64,000 nt of DNA from Bathymodiolus brooksi (taxonomy: Eukaryota; Mollusca; Bivalvia; Mytilida; Modiolidae), in assembly GCA_963680875.1 (NCBI GenBank), contig OY804575.1:103967505-104031504 (forward strand). The letters run 5' to 3'. The translations under genes were made by a program, and so were the position numbers. A model generated the notes under the pieces. It made no database searches. It was not told the origin of the DNA and saw only the letters and a program-made list of their open reading frames with translations. This document shows positions 1 through 11,800 of this stretch, one piece after another; position 1 is the first letter of the stretch; each line of letters opens with the position of its first letter.

Positions 1-702
1 GACTAATCGATATAGCATTTATCGTAGCTAGATATTATTCTGTCGATTGCCACTATCTTAACCGATCTCCTCTAATCATATTTGATATCCTCTAATCATT
101 TTAATTTTCAAGGAAATTGCTTCCTTTTTAAAAAAATTGATTGGCTGTAAAACAATTCGCCGGTACTTATCAAAATGTTTTAAAATGACTCATGAATAAT
201 GCAAGACTACGACGATTTCTCTGTTAGTTGACCCACGGTTGATGAGTAGAGAGTAATCAGATGGTGTGATCGGCCATGGGTTACCGAGGATGCCGCTACA
301 CCAATAGTATATTTTACTAAAGAACTATCGGAAACGTTTCTTGTCCAAGTATTTCTTATCAATAAGTTAATCCGAAAATGATGTTAATATCTAATTTATC
401 CTAATTGCTGAACATTGCGAACAACGAAAACAAGATAAATACTACAATCATATGACCACGTCAATGTATATGGCGATGCTATCGCCAGACCACATGTCAC
501 TGTAATACAAAAAGTTTGAAAAGTCATAATGTTTACTTTCACCGGGCTATTCTTCCATCTTTGTAATGTGTATATCGGTGAATTCAAAAATTTCCCGACC
601 TAGAAAACATTCAAATTTGTTTGTTGTTATTCTAAATTTTTATCGTTTATCTTTTGATTATATTTTAACTGTAACTCACATATATATAGGATATATGGTG
701 TT
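1..702. other. AT-rich sequence downstream of the GPCR gene
   Basis: No gene, RNA or clear repeat seen. Short open frames here (396-587, 566-865) show no protein family signature, and the second overlaps the 3' end of the GPCR on the opposite strand. The stretch lies 3' of the GPCR and may include its 3' UTR, but I could not pick a polyadenylation signal. Confidence 0.5.
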
Positions 703-1872
703 TCAAAGTGTTACACTACTGGTACCTGAGCGTGTACTACTTCTCAAAAACGTAACACGAACAGAATCCTCTTTAGAATCGGAAAATCTACAAACTGAAA
801 AGGCTTGTTTTAATGCCGTTCTGAACTGGGAGCTCATTAAAAAGAAAATCCAAAATATGCCATGATATCCAAGCAACGTTACGACCATACCGTAAATATC
901 CCATGTGTCGTCGGCCCCTTCCGGTAAAATTGAGCGAGGTTTATCAGCAGCCAGTTCATATGAGTATATACAGAAAGCAACTGCATCTTGAAGTTCTGCC
1001 ATCAGAAAGATAATCAGGATGACAACTACAAGAATGTTAGTTCTTCGTAGTCGATTTTTCGACGAATATGACTCCTGTATGGATTTTTCCATTCCACCAT
1101 GCCTATGACATAACGTCCGGGAGAGAGATATGGTTGTAATAAGTAAAACTAGACATGGTAAGAGTCTTGTTAGGAGTCCATTAAAGAGATAATACATCAT
1201 GACAGATATGCGTATGTTGTCTATGTTTTTCAAATACCAGGACGGGATATTCCGAAGACACCCTGTTGGCAATGACGAGTTCTTAGAATATGGTGTAATT
1301 TCAATAGATATGGCTTCGTTGATATAAATTACCAAAGAACCAACAATACACGCAACGAACGAAATTATGGACATTTTGACAGTACAGATACGTTGTGCAC
1401 GGAAAGGATAGGAAACTGCTATGCATCTTTGTACGCCTAAAATAGCTGTCAGCCAATTTGATGTCGAACGGAAAATTTGTTGTGTTATATATCCCACGTG
1501 ATTCGCAATACACCAACCAAATAACAAATAATGTTTATAATTCCCAAAAGAGTAAATATAAATGTATAAAATCACTATTGGTAGGCATACAAGAGAATCT
1601 GATATGGCCAGTTCTATTAATAGAACTGATGTTGGTGTTTTTAGTTTCTGTTTGAAAAATATAAATAGAACTAGAATATTTCCTAAAATTGTTAATATCC
1701 CGATGATCGGAAATACAATAGAGAGAACTGGAATATGTTGTTGAGCAACGTTGACGCTGTATGGTTCATAATCGTGGTAATAATAATAATAATAATCATC
1801 ATTGTTTTCCAAAAGATCGCTGGCGGACGAATTCGTCAAATTTCCACTTGTATAATTATCACTGATATTCAT
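703..1872 (-). CDS. Class A (rhodopsin-like) peptide GPCR, FMRFamide/sex-peptide-receptor-like
   Basis: Complete 389-residue seven-transmembrane receptor in one exon, starting at ATG (1870-1872). Seen in the protein: an extracellular N-terminus with four N-glycosylation sequons (N2, N6, N11, N14) and a Tyr/Asp-rich run at residues 25-38; TM1 about 49-73 with GN at 64-65; TM2 about 82-107 with LAISD and Asp92; Cys121 and Cys204 placed for the usual extracellular disulfide; TM3 about 122-147; TM4 about 167-187; TM5 about 224-250 with Pro238; TM6 about 278-302; TM7 about 325-346 followed by SSQFR; a 39-residue Ser/Thr-rich tail. Two conserved motifs are altered: DRY is QRC (148-150), and NPxxY is not recognisable in TM7. 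The overall pattern, with LLIELAISD in TM2 and MSSQFR after TM7, fits the protostome neuropeptide receptors near FMRFamide, myosuppressin and sex-peptide receptors. The ligand is unknown. It would act at the plasma membrane through G proteins, although the motif changes leave coupling uncertain. Confidence 0.88.
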   Translation of the reverse strand: MNISDNYTSGNLTNSSASDLLENNDDYYYYYYHDYEPYSVNVAQQHIPVLSIVFPIIGILTILGNILVLFIFFKQKLKTPTSVLLIELAISDSLVCLPIVILYIYIYSFGNYKHYLLFGWCIANHVGYITQQIFRSTSNWLTAILGVQRCIAVSYPFRAQRICTVKMSIISFVACIVGSLVIYINEAISIEITPYSKNSSLPTGCLRNIPSWYLKNIDNIRISVMMYYLFNGLLTRLLPCLVLLITTISLSRTLCHRHGGMEKSIQESYSSKNRLRRTNILVVVILIIFLMAELQDAVAFCIYSYELAADKPRSILPEGADDTWDIYGMVVTLLGYHGIFWIFFLMSSQFRTALKQAFSVCRFSDSKEDSVRVTFLRSSTRSGTSSVTL

Positions 1873-2551
1873 ATTCCATATATTGTGTGGTCAAGTCAAT
1901 CAGTAAGTCAGTGTTGAAAATTTTGCATAAATAAAATTAAATCTACAATATGTTCAATATTTTCACTCTTGTAAATCCTGACCCATCGATTAAATTCGTA
2001 TCAAAATTCCAACCCGGCGTGTACACGTAATAAAAGAAATAATTTAATTAATTTCATAATAATTGTCAGTAAATAATCCATGTACATATATTAATTCTCT
2101 TTAAATGAAGAATCATAATTACGGATTACCAACAACGTTTAGATATTATTTCGTGGTATGGTAAATGTAATTTATCAAATCTTTTGTCCAGTATAATTTA
2201 TTATCAGTTTACTTTCCAACACATCGATTAGTTTGTTTGCCTCCATTTTGATACCACTACCATATTTGTCAACTCAAAATTTACGGTCGACATTATCATG
2301 TTAATTTCACTGATTAAATTGATATCACGAATGTATAAATGGCATTCACTATAAATCCACTAAGTGGTCAGTCTGTTTACATTTTATAATATTTTACAAG
2401 ATTTTATCCAACATGGAATGAATTGTAAGTCAGTATATGTGTAATACACATGTATTTAATAATTTATACAGTTTTTGATATATACAATATAAAAAATGGC
2501 AGTTTTTAGATTTATTATGATTTATTTGTTTTCAAGATAATTTCGTGTTGT
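1873..2551. other. AT-rich 5' flank of the GPCR gene
   Basis: No gene or recognisable repeat seen. As the upstream side of the minus-strand GPCR this is where its promoter and any 5' UTR should lie, but I cannot point to a defined promoter element. Confidence 0.4.
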
Positions 2552-2655
2552 AGTGTTTAACGCTACTTTCAACAATATTTCAGTTATATCGTGGCGGTCA
2601 GTTTTATTGGTGGAGGAAACCGAAAATTTCGGGGGAAATCGCGGACCTGCCGCAA
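2552..2655 (-). mobile_element. SINE family A, 3'-end fragment
   Basis: Read on the minus strand, it carries the 3' half of a SINE found several times in this window: a central CTCC...GGTTTCCTCCACCAAT block, then a tail reading AACTGAAATATTGTTGAAAG and ending in a GCGTTAAACAC-like sequence. The tRNA-like head is missing, a typical 5' truncation. The best full-length comparator is 26391-26660. Confidence 0.7.
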
Positions 2656-2797
2656 GGAACAGGGTGAGTGTGGGCGCATGTGACGTTTGTGCACATTTGT
2701 CCTATAAGAAGCAGGAAATGTTTGCCCTTCGCGAGCACATGGGTTCACCTCCTCGTTTTTGGGGGTCCGCGTTGCTCATCTTTTTTTAGTTTTCTGT

Positions 2798-3095
2798 AAT
2801 GTGGTTTTTTGGGGGGGATGGGGGGGGGGGGGGGTATCTTCGTCCCGTGTTTTGTGTGCCCAATGTTGACAATGTCTCTGGATTGTCCATTCTTCAATGC
2901 ACCTGTTTGGGGGTGGGAGGGGGGGGGGGGGTCTTCGTCCCGTGTCTTCTGTGCCCAATGTTGACAATGTCTCTGGATTGTTCATTCTTCAATGCACCTG
3001 TTTGGGGGTGGGCGGGGGGGTGTCTTCGTCCCGTGTCTTGTATGCCCAATGTTGACAATGTCTCTGGATTGTTCATTCTTCAATGCACCTTCGGT
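2798..3095 (+). repeat. Three tandem copies of a 90-95 bp unit with poly-G runs
   Basis: Three near-identical units, recognisable by CTTCGTCCCGTGT at about 2838, 2933 and 3023 and the shared block CAATGTTGACAATGTCTCTG. Units are joined by G-runs of 7 to more than 10 bases, whose length differences account for the 95 versus 90 bp spacing. Glycine- or proline-rich open frames here are translations of the G-runs and not genes. Confidence 0.85.
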
Positions 3096-3611
3096 TTTCT
3101 CTAACGTTTATTTACATTCATTCGTTGCTGCGTAAAACGAATGATCTTTTTACGGTAATATTTGTATCTTTCAAATAAATTTAATTTTTTGATGGATATT
3201 TATGGGTTTTGACATTTGATTGTACTCAAGTTGTGCGCTTTTAGTACGTTGAAATAAAAAGAAGGACGCTAACATTGCTTCTTGTTAGAGAAAGAGTTGT
3301 TTTGATAAGAATATCACTTTTTTGTATATTTATTCCATTCCATTGAGTATATTAGTTATTGTCCAAATTTAAGATCAGAGGAGAAATTAGTATGTATTTG
3401 ATAAAGCATAGACGGTAAACTGCCCATGTGTACAAAAAGCAACGGTAACTGTTAATATATATATTTGAGAATTAAAATAGGCCAAAAAAGAATTATAATA
3501 ATCGGATCAGTCAGAGGTTGTTCATAAGTCAGACTTTGTTCATAAAGGATCAGACGAATATGTAAACAGCTGGCCGATGTTAGGTCGTCTTACTTTTTGG
3601 ATAATTCTGTA
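3096..3611. other. Intergenic, no feature seen
   Basis: AT-rich sequence without a coding frame or repeat that I recognise. The part next to 3612 may be further decayed Tc1 sequence. Confidence 0.4.
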
Positions 3612-3791
3612 TCAAGACAAACATAATCCAAAATAAACGTCATTCATTCTTCCTGTTTGTCGAAGACGAATCATTAGCCTTGAAATGGTTATTCTAGACA
3701 CATTAAAGTGGTCTGCAACGGCCTGGTGAGTCATTCCAGCCTGAACCATACCCACCGCTCGCTCACGGTCATTTTGACGGAGCCATGGCAT
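3612..3791 (-). pseudogene. Tc1/mariner transposase, N-terminal helix-turn-helix fragment
   Basis: A 59-codon frame, starting at ATG (3789-3791), contains ERAVGMVQAGMTHQAVADHF followed by NVSRITISRLMIRLRQTGR. This is the paired-type helix-turn-helix DNA-binding part of Tc1-like transposases, which binds the element's terminal repeats. The frame ends soon after RMND, where the family would continue into the second DNA-binding subdomain and the DDE catalytic domain, neither present here. It is a 5' fragment of a dead element. A separate catalytic-domain fragment lies at 43674-43886. Confidence 0.85.
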
Positions 3792-4412
3792 CGACGTTCT
3801 TATGAAAATTCAAATTTTCAGAATGGCAAATTGCTTACTTTTGTTGACTGCACAATTAACGACCGCAGGTGATTTAAATGCCTAATTCGATCATCGCAAA
3901 CTCGATCATGGGACGGAAAATTGACTTTCCGGAATTTTTCTGTAACGGAACAGGATGTTATTGTTTGTTTTGTGGTTTTAGCATAAAAATATATTTCAAA
4001 AAATCTTTGTATCGTTTCTTTTGTTGACTAGTATTATTATTATATCAATTTTATATGACCGTCTCTTATTTTTACTATATAAAATGTTTTGATAATGACT
4101 TGTACATGAAGCGAAAAGAATCTTACCAACATAAGCCTCAATTAGAAGCATTTTGTTCCTGACAATTTTGAGAACTATAGACCTTGATCCGAATGAAACA
4201 TATGCTATATTGCAGTCATTGATGTTGCTCAATAAATCTCAATAAAATGAAAATGACTCACGAGTTGTGTCGCTTTGTATGTGTTTCGTGAGTGTGGGGA
4301 AAGTTTTAACTTTTAGTTTTTAGAGTTATTGCCCTTCGATCGCAAAATAAATACCAGAGTTTCCGTGGAATTTGTAATTTGTCACAAGAGAGATGTTCCA
4401 CGTTACAAGAAG

Positions 4413-4500
4413 AGTTTGAAGATACCAAAGGAGTAATCAGAATCCGTAAATCGAAGAAGAACAGACAACACAATGGTCAAAAAATTATAGCAAAAATATG
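4413..4500 (-). mobile_element. Retroelement 3' end (repeat C), short fragment
   Basis: Contains TTTGAAGATACCAAAGGAGT and ACAGACAACACAATGG, the extreme 3' end of a retroelement family present about nine times in the window. Its sense strand, ending in CCTTTGGTATCTTC, is the minus strand here. Confidence 0.65.
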
Positions 4501-4885
4501 ATACGTACATCTTACTAGTTTAAACAACATTGTTACTAAATTGTATACTATAATTAACTAGAGGCGCACAGGAACTCGTATCGCCCCTATGTTAATGAAG
4601 ATGTATTAAACTGTGGAATATTAGGTGTAGCGGTGTGCCAGGCTTTCTGAACGTAAAAGACGCTTTTGTAGATTTCAAATTGGTGTTTGTTTTCCACGCA
4701 TCATTTATGAATAAAAGCAAATAATAACTGGCTTGGAATCAGCCAGGATAATACTTCCAATGTTAACATGAAGACACTGACAATTTATGCTACAATATTT
4801 CACCGAATGGAGGTCTATTCAAATGTTAGTTTTACATTAGTATTGCTGGTATATTGATGATCTCAGACATTGGAGTTCCGATCGG

Positions 4886-5170
4886 ATCAAATCAAAGATT
4901 ATGCAATTGGTATGTGTTGCTACACTCCGCCAAGCACGTAACATTAAGGAGGAAGAGCAAAGACAGGTTGGCTCGGAATCAGGATAATGTGTCCTAGTGG
5001 GGTGACTGTTGTTTCAGTGAGCTAGCACTATAAAATCAAACTAAGCATGTTGGTCTAGAACAAAGCGGATCTCATCATCATCATTTTATTGAAAATTAAC
5101 TTTTTCTCGCCATGATATGGCTGAAAAATTGCTGGGTTGCCGTTAAACCACAATCACTCATTGACTGATA
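4886..5170 (+). mobile_element. SINE family B, 3' portion
   Basis: Matches the body and tail of a second tRNA-derived SINE family: a segment related to AAGGAGGAAGAGCAAAGACA, then GACTGTTGTTTCAGTGA, CACTATAAAATCAAACTAAG, TGGTCTAGAACAAAGC, a CATCATCATC run, and a tail CATGATATGGCTGAAAAATT ending in GCCGTTAAACCACAATCA. The same order of blocks occurs at 35505-39270 and 39347-40440. The tRNA-like head is absent. Confidence 0.7.
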
Positions 5171-5740
5171 TCAAATTAAAATCGTCACAATATCGTCATT
5201 TCAAAGGGTTCTGCTGATGTTGCTCTTTTTTTACCACTTAACGTCACCCTAATGTGTTAAAAATATATGTCAATACCTAGATGTCAAGGAATATAGGTAT
5301 CTAAATCTGACACATTAACAGTCAAAATAAGATTAGAATTATTATTTGGAAATGGTCAAATAGTATAGATTGAAATTTAATTTTTCAATTTATTATGTAC
5401 GGTTTACCAGACTGCAGGTGCAAATTTTTGGCAAATTTTTCATTTGAACAAGTGTTCATCAAATATTGTTGTAACAGGTGATTTAAATACAGATTAAATT
5501 GTTGAAAAGAATCATATTTTCAATACTCTTATTAAAATATCTTTATATAGGAAATATAATGCGAGAACCAAGACAGAGTCAATCAGATTACTGCCAATGA
5601 TACATTATTGAATCCTATTATTATATTTTTGTAAATTGCAATGCAGTATTGTGGAAAATAATTGACAAGTCAGTGCGTGAATGTTGTTTACTTAACGCCA
5701 AATTATCAACTTTTCAGCTATATCATTGCTGAGATGATAA
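5171..5740. other. Intergenic, no feature seen
   Basis: AT-rich, no coding signal and no recognised repeat. Confidence 0.4.
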
Positions 5741-6010
5741 AGATGTCGGCTTTGTACAAGACTTCGTACGCTCCGTTAGATGGCTATAGGGTTAGCTCAA
5801 TAAAACAACATTCCACGAGCAGACATTTCGTTCCATTCGACATATTCTCAAGATTCCGAGCCAACCAGTCTTGTCTATTCTGCTTAGCGAAGAAGCAACA
5901 AATATTAGTTTTTGGTTTGACCCGACCGGGACTCGAACACACGATCTACCACAATCACGACGAGCAGTGTACACTAGCCATTATATAGCCGATGCAGTTA
6001 ATACAATTCA
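5741..6010 (-). mobile_element. SINE family B with tRNA-like head
   Basis: On the minus strand a tRNA-like head (GCATCGGCTATATAATGGCT, then GTGTTCGAGTCCCGGTCGGG as the B-box region) is followed by GTCAAACCAAAAACTA and the SINE-B body, which shares order and sequence with 39347-40440. RNA polymerase III would use the internal A and B boxes in an intact copy. This copy lacks a clear tail. Confidence 0.75.
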
Positions 6011-6572
6011 TAAAAGTGATCATATTGCAGCAATAATTGACTTAAAATGCAAACTTCAAAGTCTAATCAGCGTAAACTCCACCACAAAAGGAACCCGAGG
6101 TATATACACATGACCTAGTTCATCCGCTTCGGAGTACAACCCCTCCAAGAGGGTGTTCGTTAGTTTGTGGTAGTCTAATAAGATACACAATCGCTCTTAT
6201 GACGGGGCGTAGATATGTGTCTCGTCGTTTAAGAGTGTCTCGCTTCTTGTATATACATAAAAAAGAAGTGGTAACAAGTTTGTTGTGAGTTGTCGTTAGT
6301 GTCCCGTTGCCAGGCGACTTTTTTCCCTCTATCCATTATGTCCTCTTTACTTCCTGTCGCTATCTAAAATTCCCGCTCATAGGTCGGTCCCATTGGTACA
6401 TTGTTTACTTACCACGATTTATTGTTTATAAATTTATTCTTGTCATGAATCAATCACATCTTTCCTTTGATTCTCTTACGTATGTGGCTGAATAGGGTTA
6501 GGAAAACCTTCCTATGTGAAAAAAAAATTTGTGCTGAATAGACAAGAGTAAATCGATGAATATTTAGCTCAT

Positions 6573-6812
6573 TAGTATACCCCCACTCATAGAGAGGGGG
6601 CTATATTGCAATCACCTTGTCCGTCCGTCCGTTTGTCCGTCGGTCCGTTAGTCCGTCCGTCCGTTTGTCCGTCCGTCCGTTAGTCCGTCCGTCCGTTTGT
6701 CCGTCCGTTCACACTTTCGTAACAGATATCTCAGCTTCTACTGGAAGAAATGATTGCACATCTACTTCCTGTTTACCGTGCGACTTACAAATGAACGAGT
6801 GGGGGTATTCTT
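6573..6812. mobile_element. Small inverted-repeat element with a CCGT-rich core
   Basis: TACCCCCACTC near 6578 and the reverse complement GAGTGGGGGTA near 6798 bracket about 230 bp. The core holds an imperfect CCGT/CCGTTTGT/CCGTTAGT array (about 6620-6710). The open frame rich in Ser, Val, Arg and Pro across the array is an artefact. No target duplication was identified, so classification as a non-autonomous DNA element is an inference. Confidence 0.4.
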
Positions 6813-7095
6813 AGCACGACGTAGCGTGTAACATCTTGTTTTTTAATTAAAATGTGTGTGAAATGGTTCTAGCCAGCAGCCGAGTGGTACTCGTTACATC
6901 AGCCGTTAAGCGTTGCATCTGAGTGTCTTTGTCGTTTTGGCGTCACGTGGTGTGTAGAAATTTTCCCAGGTACAGGGTTACCAATAAGAAAAGAAAACAA
7001 GAGTGAAGCAATTCCAACAAACGCTGCCATCACTGTGTCTGACATCGCATTACGAAGACAAAAACAATTACAGGGCTCCCAGTGTCGAATACGAA

Positions 7096-7345
7096 AAGTT
7101 TGAAGATACCAAAAAGGGGCAATCAGAGGCCGTAATCGAAGGACAGACAATATAATGGCCAAAATAAAAAGGACAAATAATCATCTACAAAACACTATAC
7201 AGAAAACTAAAGATCCAGAAACACGAACCTCACTAAAATCCGGGGATGAACTCAAGTGCTTCGGAAGTGTAAGCAGTTCCTGCTTCACGTGTGACACTCG
7301 TCGTGTTACTCTGGTTACTCACCAGGTGATAAGTCATGAATGAGG
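7096..7345 (-). mobile_element. Retroelement 3' end (repeat C), long copy
   Basis: On the minus strand: AGAGTAACACGACGAGTGTC, CAGGAACTGCTTACACTTCC, then GTGAGGTTCGTGTTTCTGGA, ending with GGTATCTTCAAAC near 7098. This is the 3' end of the retroelement whose coding tail is seen at 18127-18335. No target duplication was found. Confidence 0.7.
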
Positions 7346-7697
7346 AAAGGATCGGTTTGTGATTACGATAAACAGAACATATTCGTGGTCATTTGTGACA
7401 AAATGAAAAACACCATGAAGAATATGCAATAGAAGGCTTGTAGGGAAGGTCTTGAACATGGACAAGAAAGTCGTCTATCTTGATACTAGTATTTATAATT
7501 AGATCATACATTTCATGTTAATCTTTGAGATTTTTGTTTTGGCATTATCTTTGCTGCTTTCACTCACTCTATCATTTCCTGACAAATGTCAAATAAGGGC
7601 CTCAACATTTTCGTGTGTCTTCTTTGCACAATGCTGGTGTTTAAACATCACAGCTTCCTACTTGAGGACATTTTTTAATTGCAATTGTTTAAGGAGA

Positions 7698-7865
7698 TTT
7701 TGAAGATACCAAAGGGGTAATCAGAATCCGTAACTCTAAAGACAGACAACACAATGGCCAAAAGAAAAAGTACAAAAGTACAAACAACGATCTTCTAAAC
7801 ATACACATAAAACTAAAGATCGAGTAACACGAACCCCACTAAAAACCGGGGGTGAACTCATTTGA
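7698..7865 (-). mobile_element. Retroelement 3' end (repeat C)
   Basis: Second nearby copy in the same orientation: TTTGAAGATACCAAAGGGGT, CAGACAACACAATGGCCAAA, and CGAACCCCACTAAAAACCGG on the plus strand. It is shorter than 7096-7345 and stops before the CAGGAACTGC block. Confidence 0.7.
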
Positions 7866-8490
7866 TACACAATTTCCCCTCTTTTAACACAGCTAACCAA
7901 CAAATAAACAACGACACCCCTTCATTCATTCGAGGTCAGATTGTACAACTAATCAGAACGGCTTCATGAGTTATCGAGTGGGATTAATCCAAGATTAACA
8001 TAATCCGGGTTTTTTTCATACCTACAAACAAATCCTAAAATCCCATTACATCTGGTTCAATCATAGGTGCATTTAGATTATTTTTTATATGTCTTAATCT
8101 GTCAACTTCCAAACTAGATATGGGCTTATCACCCAGAAAAATTAATCCAGATTTAGTTATGAATATTGAATGGTCAAAATTTAGATTGAAAACCAACGGT
8201 CGTATGATGATGGCGTGTCCAAGATGACCTCTAATAAATACAATTTAAGGACGCTGATTGAAATAAATATTTTTTTTGAATAAAATGTAATATTTAATCT
8301 TTATACAAGAATATATGAAATTTAAATAAAAGAAATAGATTAAACTGTTATTAAGCTTGCATGTACGCCTTATCCAAACTGAAATGCACATTTGAATGTG
8401 AAAACGACATTTCCACGATATGTGCTGCTAGCGGAGAAGAATATACTTACATTTCCGAAGCAAACGGTTCGCTGTCGGTTTTATTGTTCT

Positions 8491-8512
8491 TTGTGTGTGT
8501 GTGTGTGTGTGT
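8491..8512 (+). repeat. TG dinucleotide microsatellite
   Basis: A run of about ten TG units. The surrounding open frames with Val/Cys runs come from it and are not genes. Confidence 0.9.
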
Positions 8513-8800
8513 GCGTATTTGTGTACTTTTGCATCACTGTTCGGTTTGCACAAAAGCTGTCGAATGTCAATTATACAGTGCGCATTTGGAACAGTCAGAT
8601 AATATCAAAAACACATAGAAACATGAATCAATGCTGTGATGGGGTTCACAAAATCTTTATTACAAATCTATTATTTAATGAGAAGTCATCATGTGACAAT
8701 CATGTGTTTTATAAGTAAAGGTTCTAGAATAGCATTGATTGTAAGCTTGATAACAACAACGATTGAACATAAAATTAGTAGGAGAGGATATGGATGTAAA

Positions 8801-11800
8801 TGAACACGAAAGAATATCCAACATTACCCTTAGACAGACGTGAAAGTAAATAAATATCCAACTTTACCCTTAGACAGACATGAAAGTAAATAAATATCCA
8901 ACATTACCCTTAGACAGACGTGAAAGTAAATAAATATCCAACATTATCCTTAGACAGACGTGAAAGTAAATAAATATCCAACATTACCCTTAGACAGACG
9001 TGAAAGTAAATAAATATCCAACATTACCCTTAGACAGACGTGAAAGTAAATAAATATCCAACATTACCCTTAGACAGACGTGAAAGTAAATAAATATCCA
9101 ACATTACCCTTAGACAGACGTGAAAGTAAATAAATATCCAACATTATCCTTAGACAGACGTGAAAGTAAATAAATATCCAACATTATCCTTAGACAGACG
9201 TGAAAGTAAATAAATATCCAACATTACCCTTAGACAGACGTGAAAGTAAATAAATATCCAACATTACCCTTACACAGACGTGAAAGTAAATAAATATCCA
9301 ACATTACCCTTAGACAGACGTGAAAGTAAATAAATATCCAACTTTACCCTTAGACAGACGTGAAAGTAAATAAATATCCAACATTACCCTTAGACAGACG
9401 TGAAAGTAAATAAATATCCAACATTACCCTTAGACAGACGTGAAAGTAAATAAATATCCAACATTACCCTTAGACAGACGTGAAAGTAAATAAAGATCCA
9501 ACATTACCCTTAGACAGACGTGAAAGTAAATAAATATCCAACATTACCCTTAGACAGACGTGAAAGTAAATAAATATCCAACATTATCCTTAGACAGACG
9601 TGAAAGTAAATAAATATCCAACATTACCCTTAGACAGACGTGAAAGTAAATAAATATCCAACATTACCCTTAGACAGACGTGAAAGTAAATAAATATCCA
9701 ACATTACCCTTAGACAGACGTGAAAGTAAATAAATATCCAACATTACCCTTAGACAGACGTGAAAGTAAATAAATATCCAACATTACCCTTAGACAGACG
9801 TGAAAGTAAATAAATATCCAACTTTACCCTTAGACAGACGTGAAAGTAAATAAATATCCAACATTACCCTTAGACAGACGTGAAAGTAAATAAATATCCA
9901 ACATTACCCTTAGACAGACGTGAAAGTAAATAAATATCCAACATTACCCTTAGACAGACGTGAAAGTAAATAAATATCCAACATTACCCTTAGACAGACG
10001 TGAAAGTAAATAAATATCCAACATTACCCTTAGACAGACGTGAAAGTAAATAAATATCCAACATTATCCTTAGACAGACGTGAAAGTAAATAAATATCCA
10101 ACATTATCCTTAGACAGACGTGAAAGTAAATAAATATCCAACATTATCCTTAGACAGACGTGAAAGTAAATAAATATCCAACATTACCCTTAGACAGACG
10201 TGAAAGTAAATAAATATCCAACATTACCCTTACACAGACGTGAAAGTAAATAAATATCCAACATTACCCTTAGACAGACGTGAAAGTAAATAAATATCCA
10301 ACTTTACCCTTAGACAGACGTGAAAGTAAATAAATATCCAACATTATCCTTAGACAGACGTGAAAGTAAATAAATATCCAACATTACCCTTAGACAGACG
10401 TGAAAGTAAATAAATATCCAACATTACCCTTACACAGACGTGAAAGTAAATAAATATCCAACATTACCCTTAGACAGACGTGAAAGTAAATAAATATCCA
10501 ACATTACCCTTACACAGACGTGAAAGTAAATAAATATCCAACATTACCCTTAGACAGACGTGAAAGTAAATAAATATCCAACTTTACCCTTAGACAGACG
10601 TGAAAGTAAATAAATATCCAACATTATCCTTAGACAGACGTGAAAGTAAATAAATATCCAACATTACCCTTAGACAGACGTGAAAGTAAATAAATATCCA
10701 ACATTACCCTTACACAGACGTGAAAGTAAATAAATATCCAACATTACCCTTAGACAGACGTGAAAGTAAATAAATATCCAACATTACCCTTAGACAGACG
10801 TGAAAGTAAATAAATATCCAACATTACCCTTAGACAGACGTGAAAGTAAATAAAGATCCAACATTACCCTTAGACAGACGTGAAAGTAAATAAATATCCA
10901 ACATTACCCTTAGACAGACGTGAAAGTAAATAAATATCCAACATTATCCTTAGACAGACGTGAAAGTAAATAAATATCCAACATTACCCTTAGACAGACG
11001 TGAAAGTAAATAAATATCCAACATTACCCTTAGACAGACGTGAAAGTAAATAAATATCCAACATTACCCTTAGACAGACGTGAAAGTAAATAAATATCCA
11101 ACATTACCCTTAGACAGACGTGAAAGTAAATAAATATCCAACATTACCCTTAGACAGACGTGAAAGTAAATAAATATCCAACATTACCCTTAGACAGACG
11201 TGAAAGTAAATAAATATCCAACATTACCCTTAGACAGACGTGAAAGTAAATAAAGATCCAACATTACCCTTAGACAGACGTGAAAGTAAATAAATATCCA
11301 ACATTATCCTTAGACAGACGTGAAAGTAAATAAATATCCAACATTATCCTTAGACAGACGTGAAAGTAAATAAAGATCCAACATTACCCTTAGACAGACG
11401 TGAAAGTAAATAAATATCCAACATTATCCTTAGACAGACGTGAAAGTAAAGAAATATCCAACATTATCCTTAGACAGACGTGAAAGTAAATAAATATCCA
11501 ACATTACCCTTAGACAGACGTGAAAGTAAATAAATATCCAACATTATCCTTAGACAGACGTGAAAGTAAATAAAGATCCAACATTACCCTTAGACAGAGG
11601 TGAAAGTAAATAAATATCCAACATTATCCTTAGACAGACGTGAAAGTAAATAAATATCCAACATTATCCTTAGACAGACGTGAAAGTAAATAAATATCCA
11701 ACATTATCCTTAGACAGACGTGAAAGTAAATAAATATCCAACATTATCCTTAGACAGACGTGAAAGTAAATAAATATCCAACATTATCCTTAGACAGACG

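Noticed and set aside
6617..6814. Ser/Val/Arg/Pro-rich 65-codon protein
   Set aside because: Direct translation of the CCGT microsatellite.
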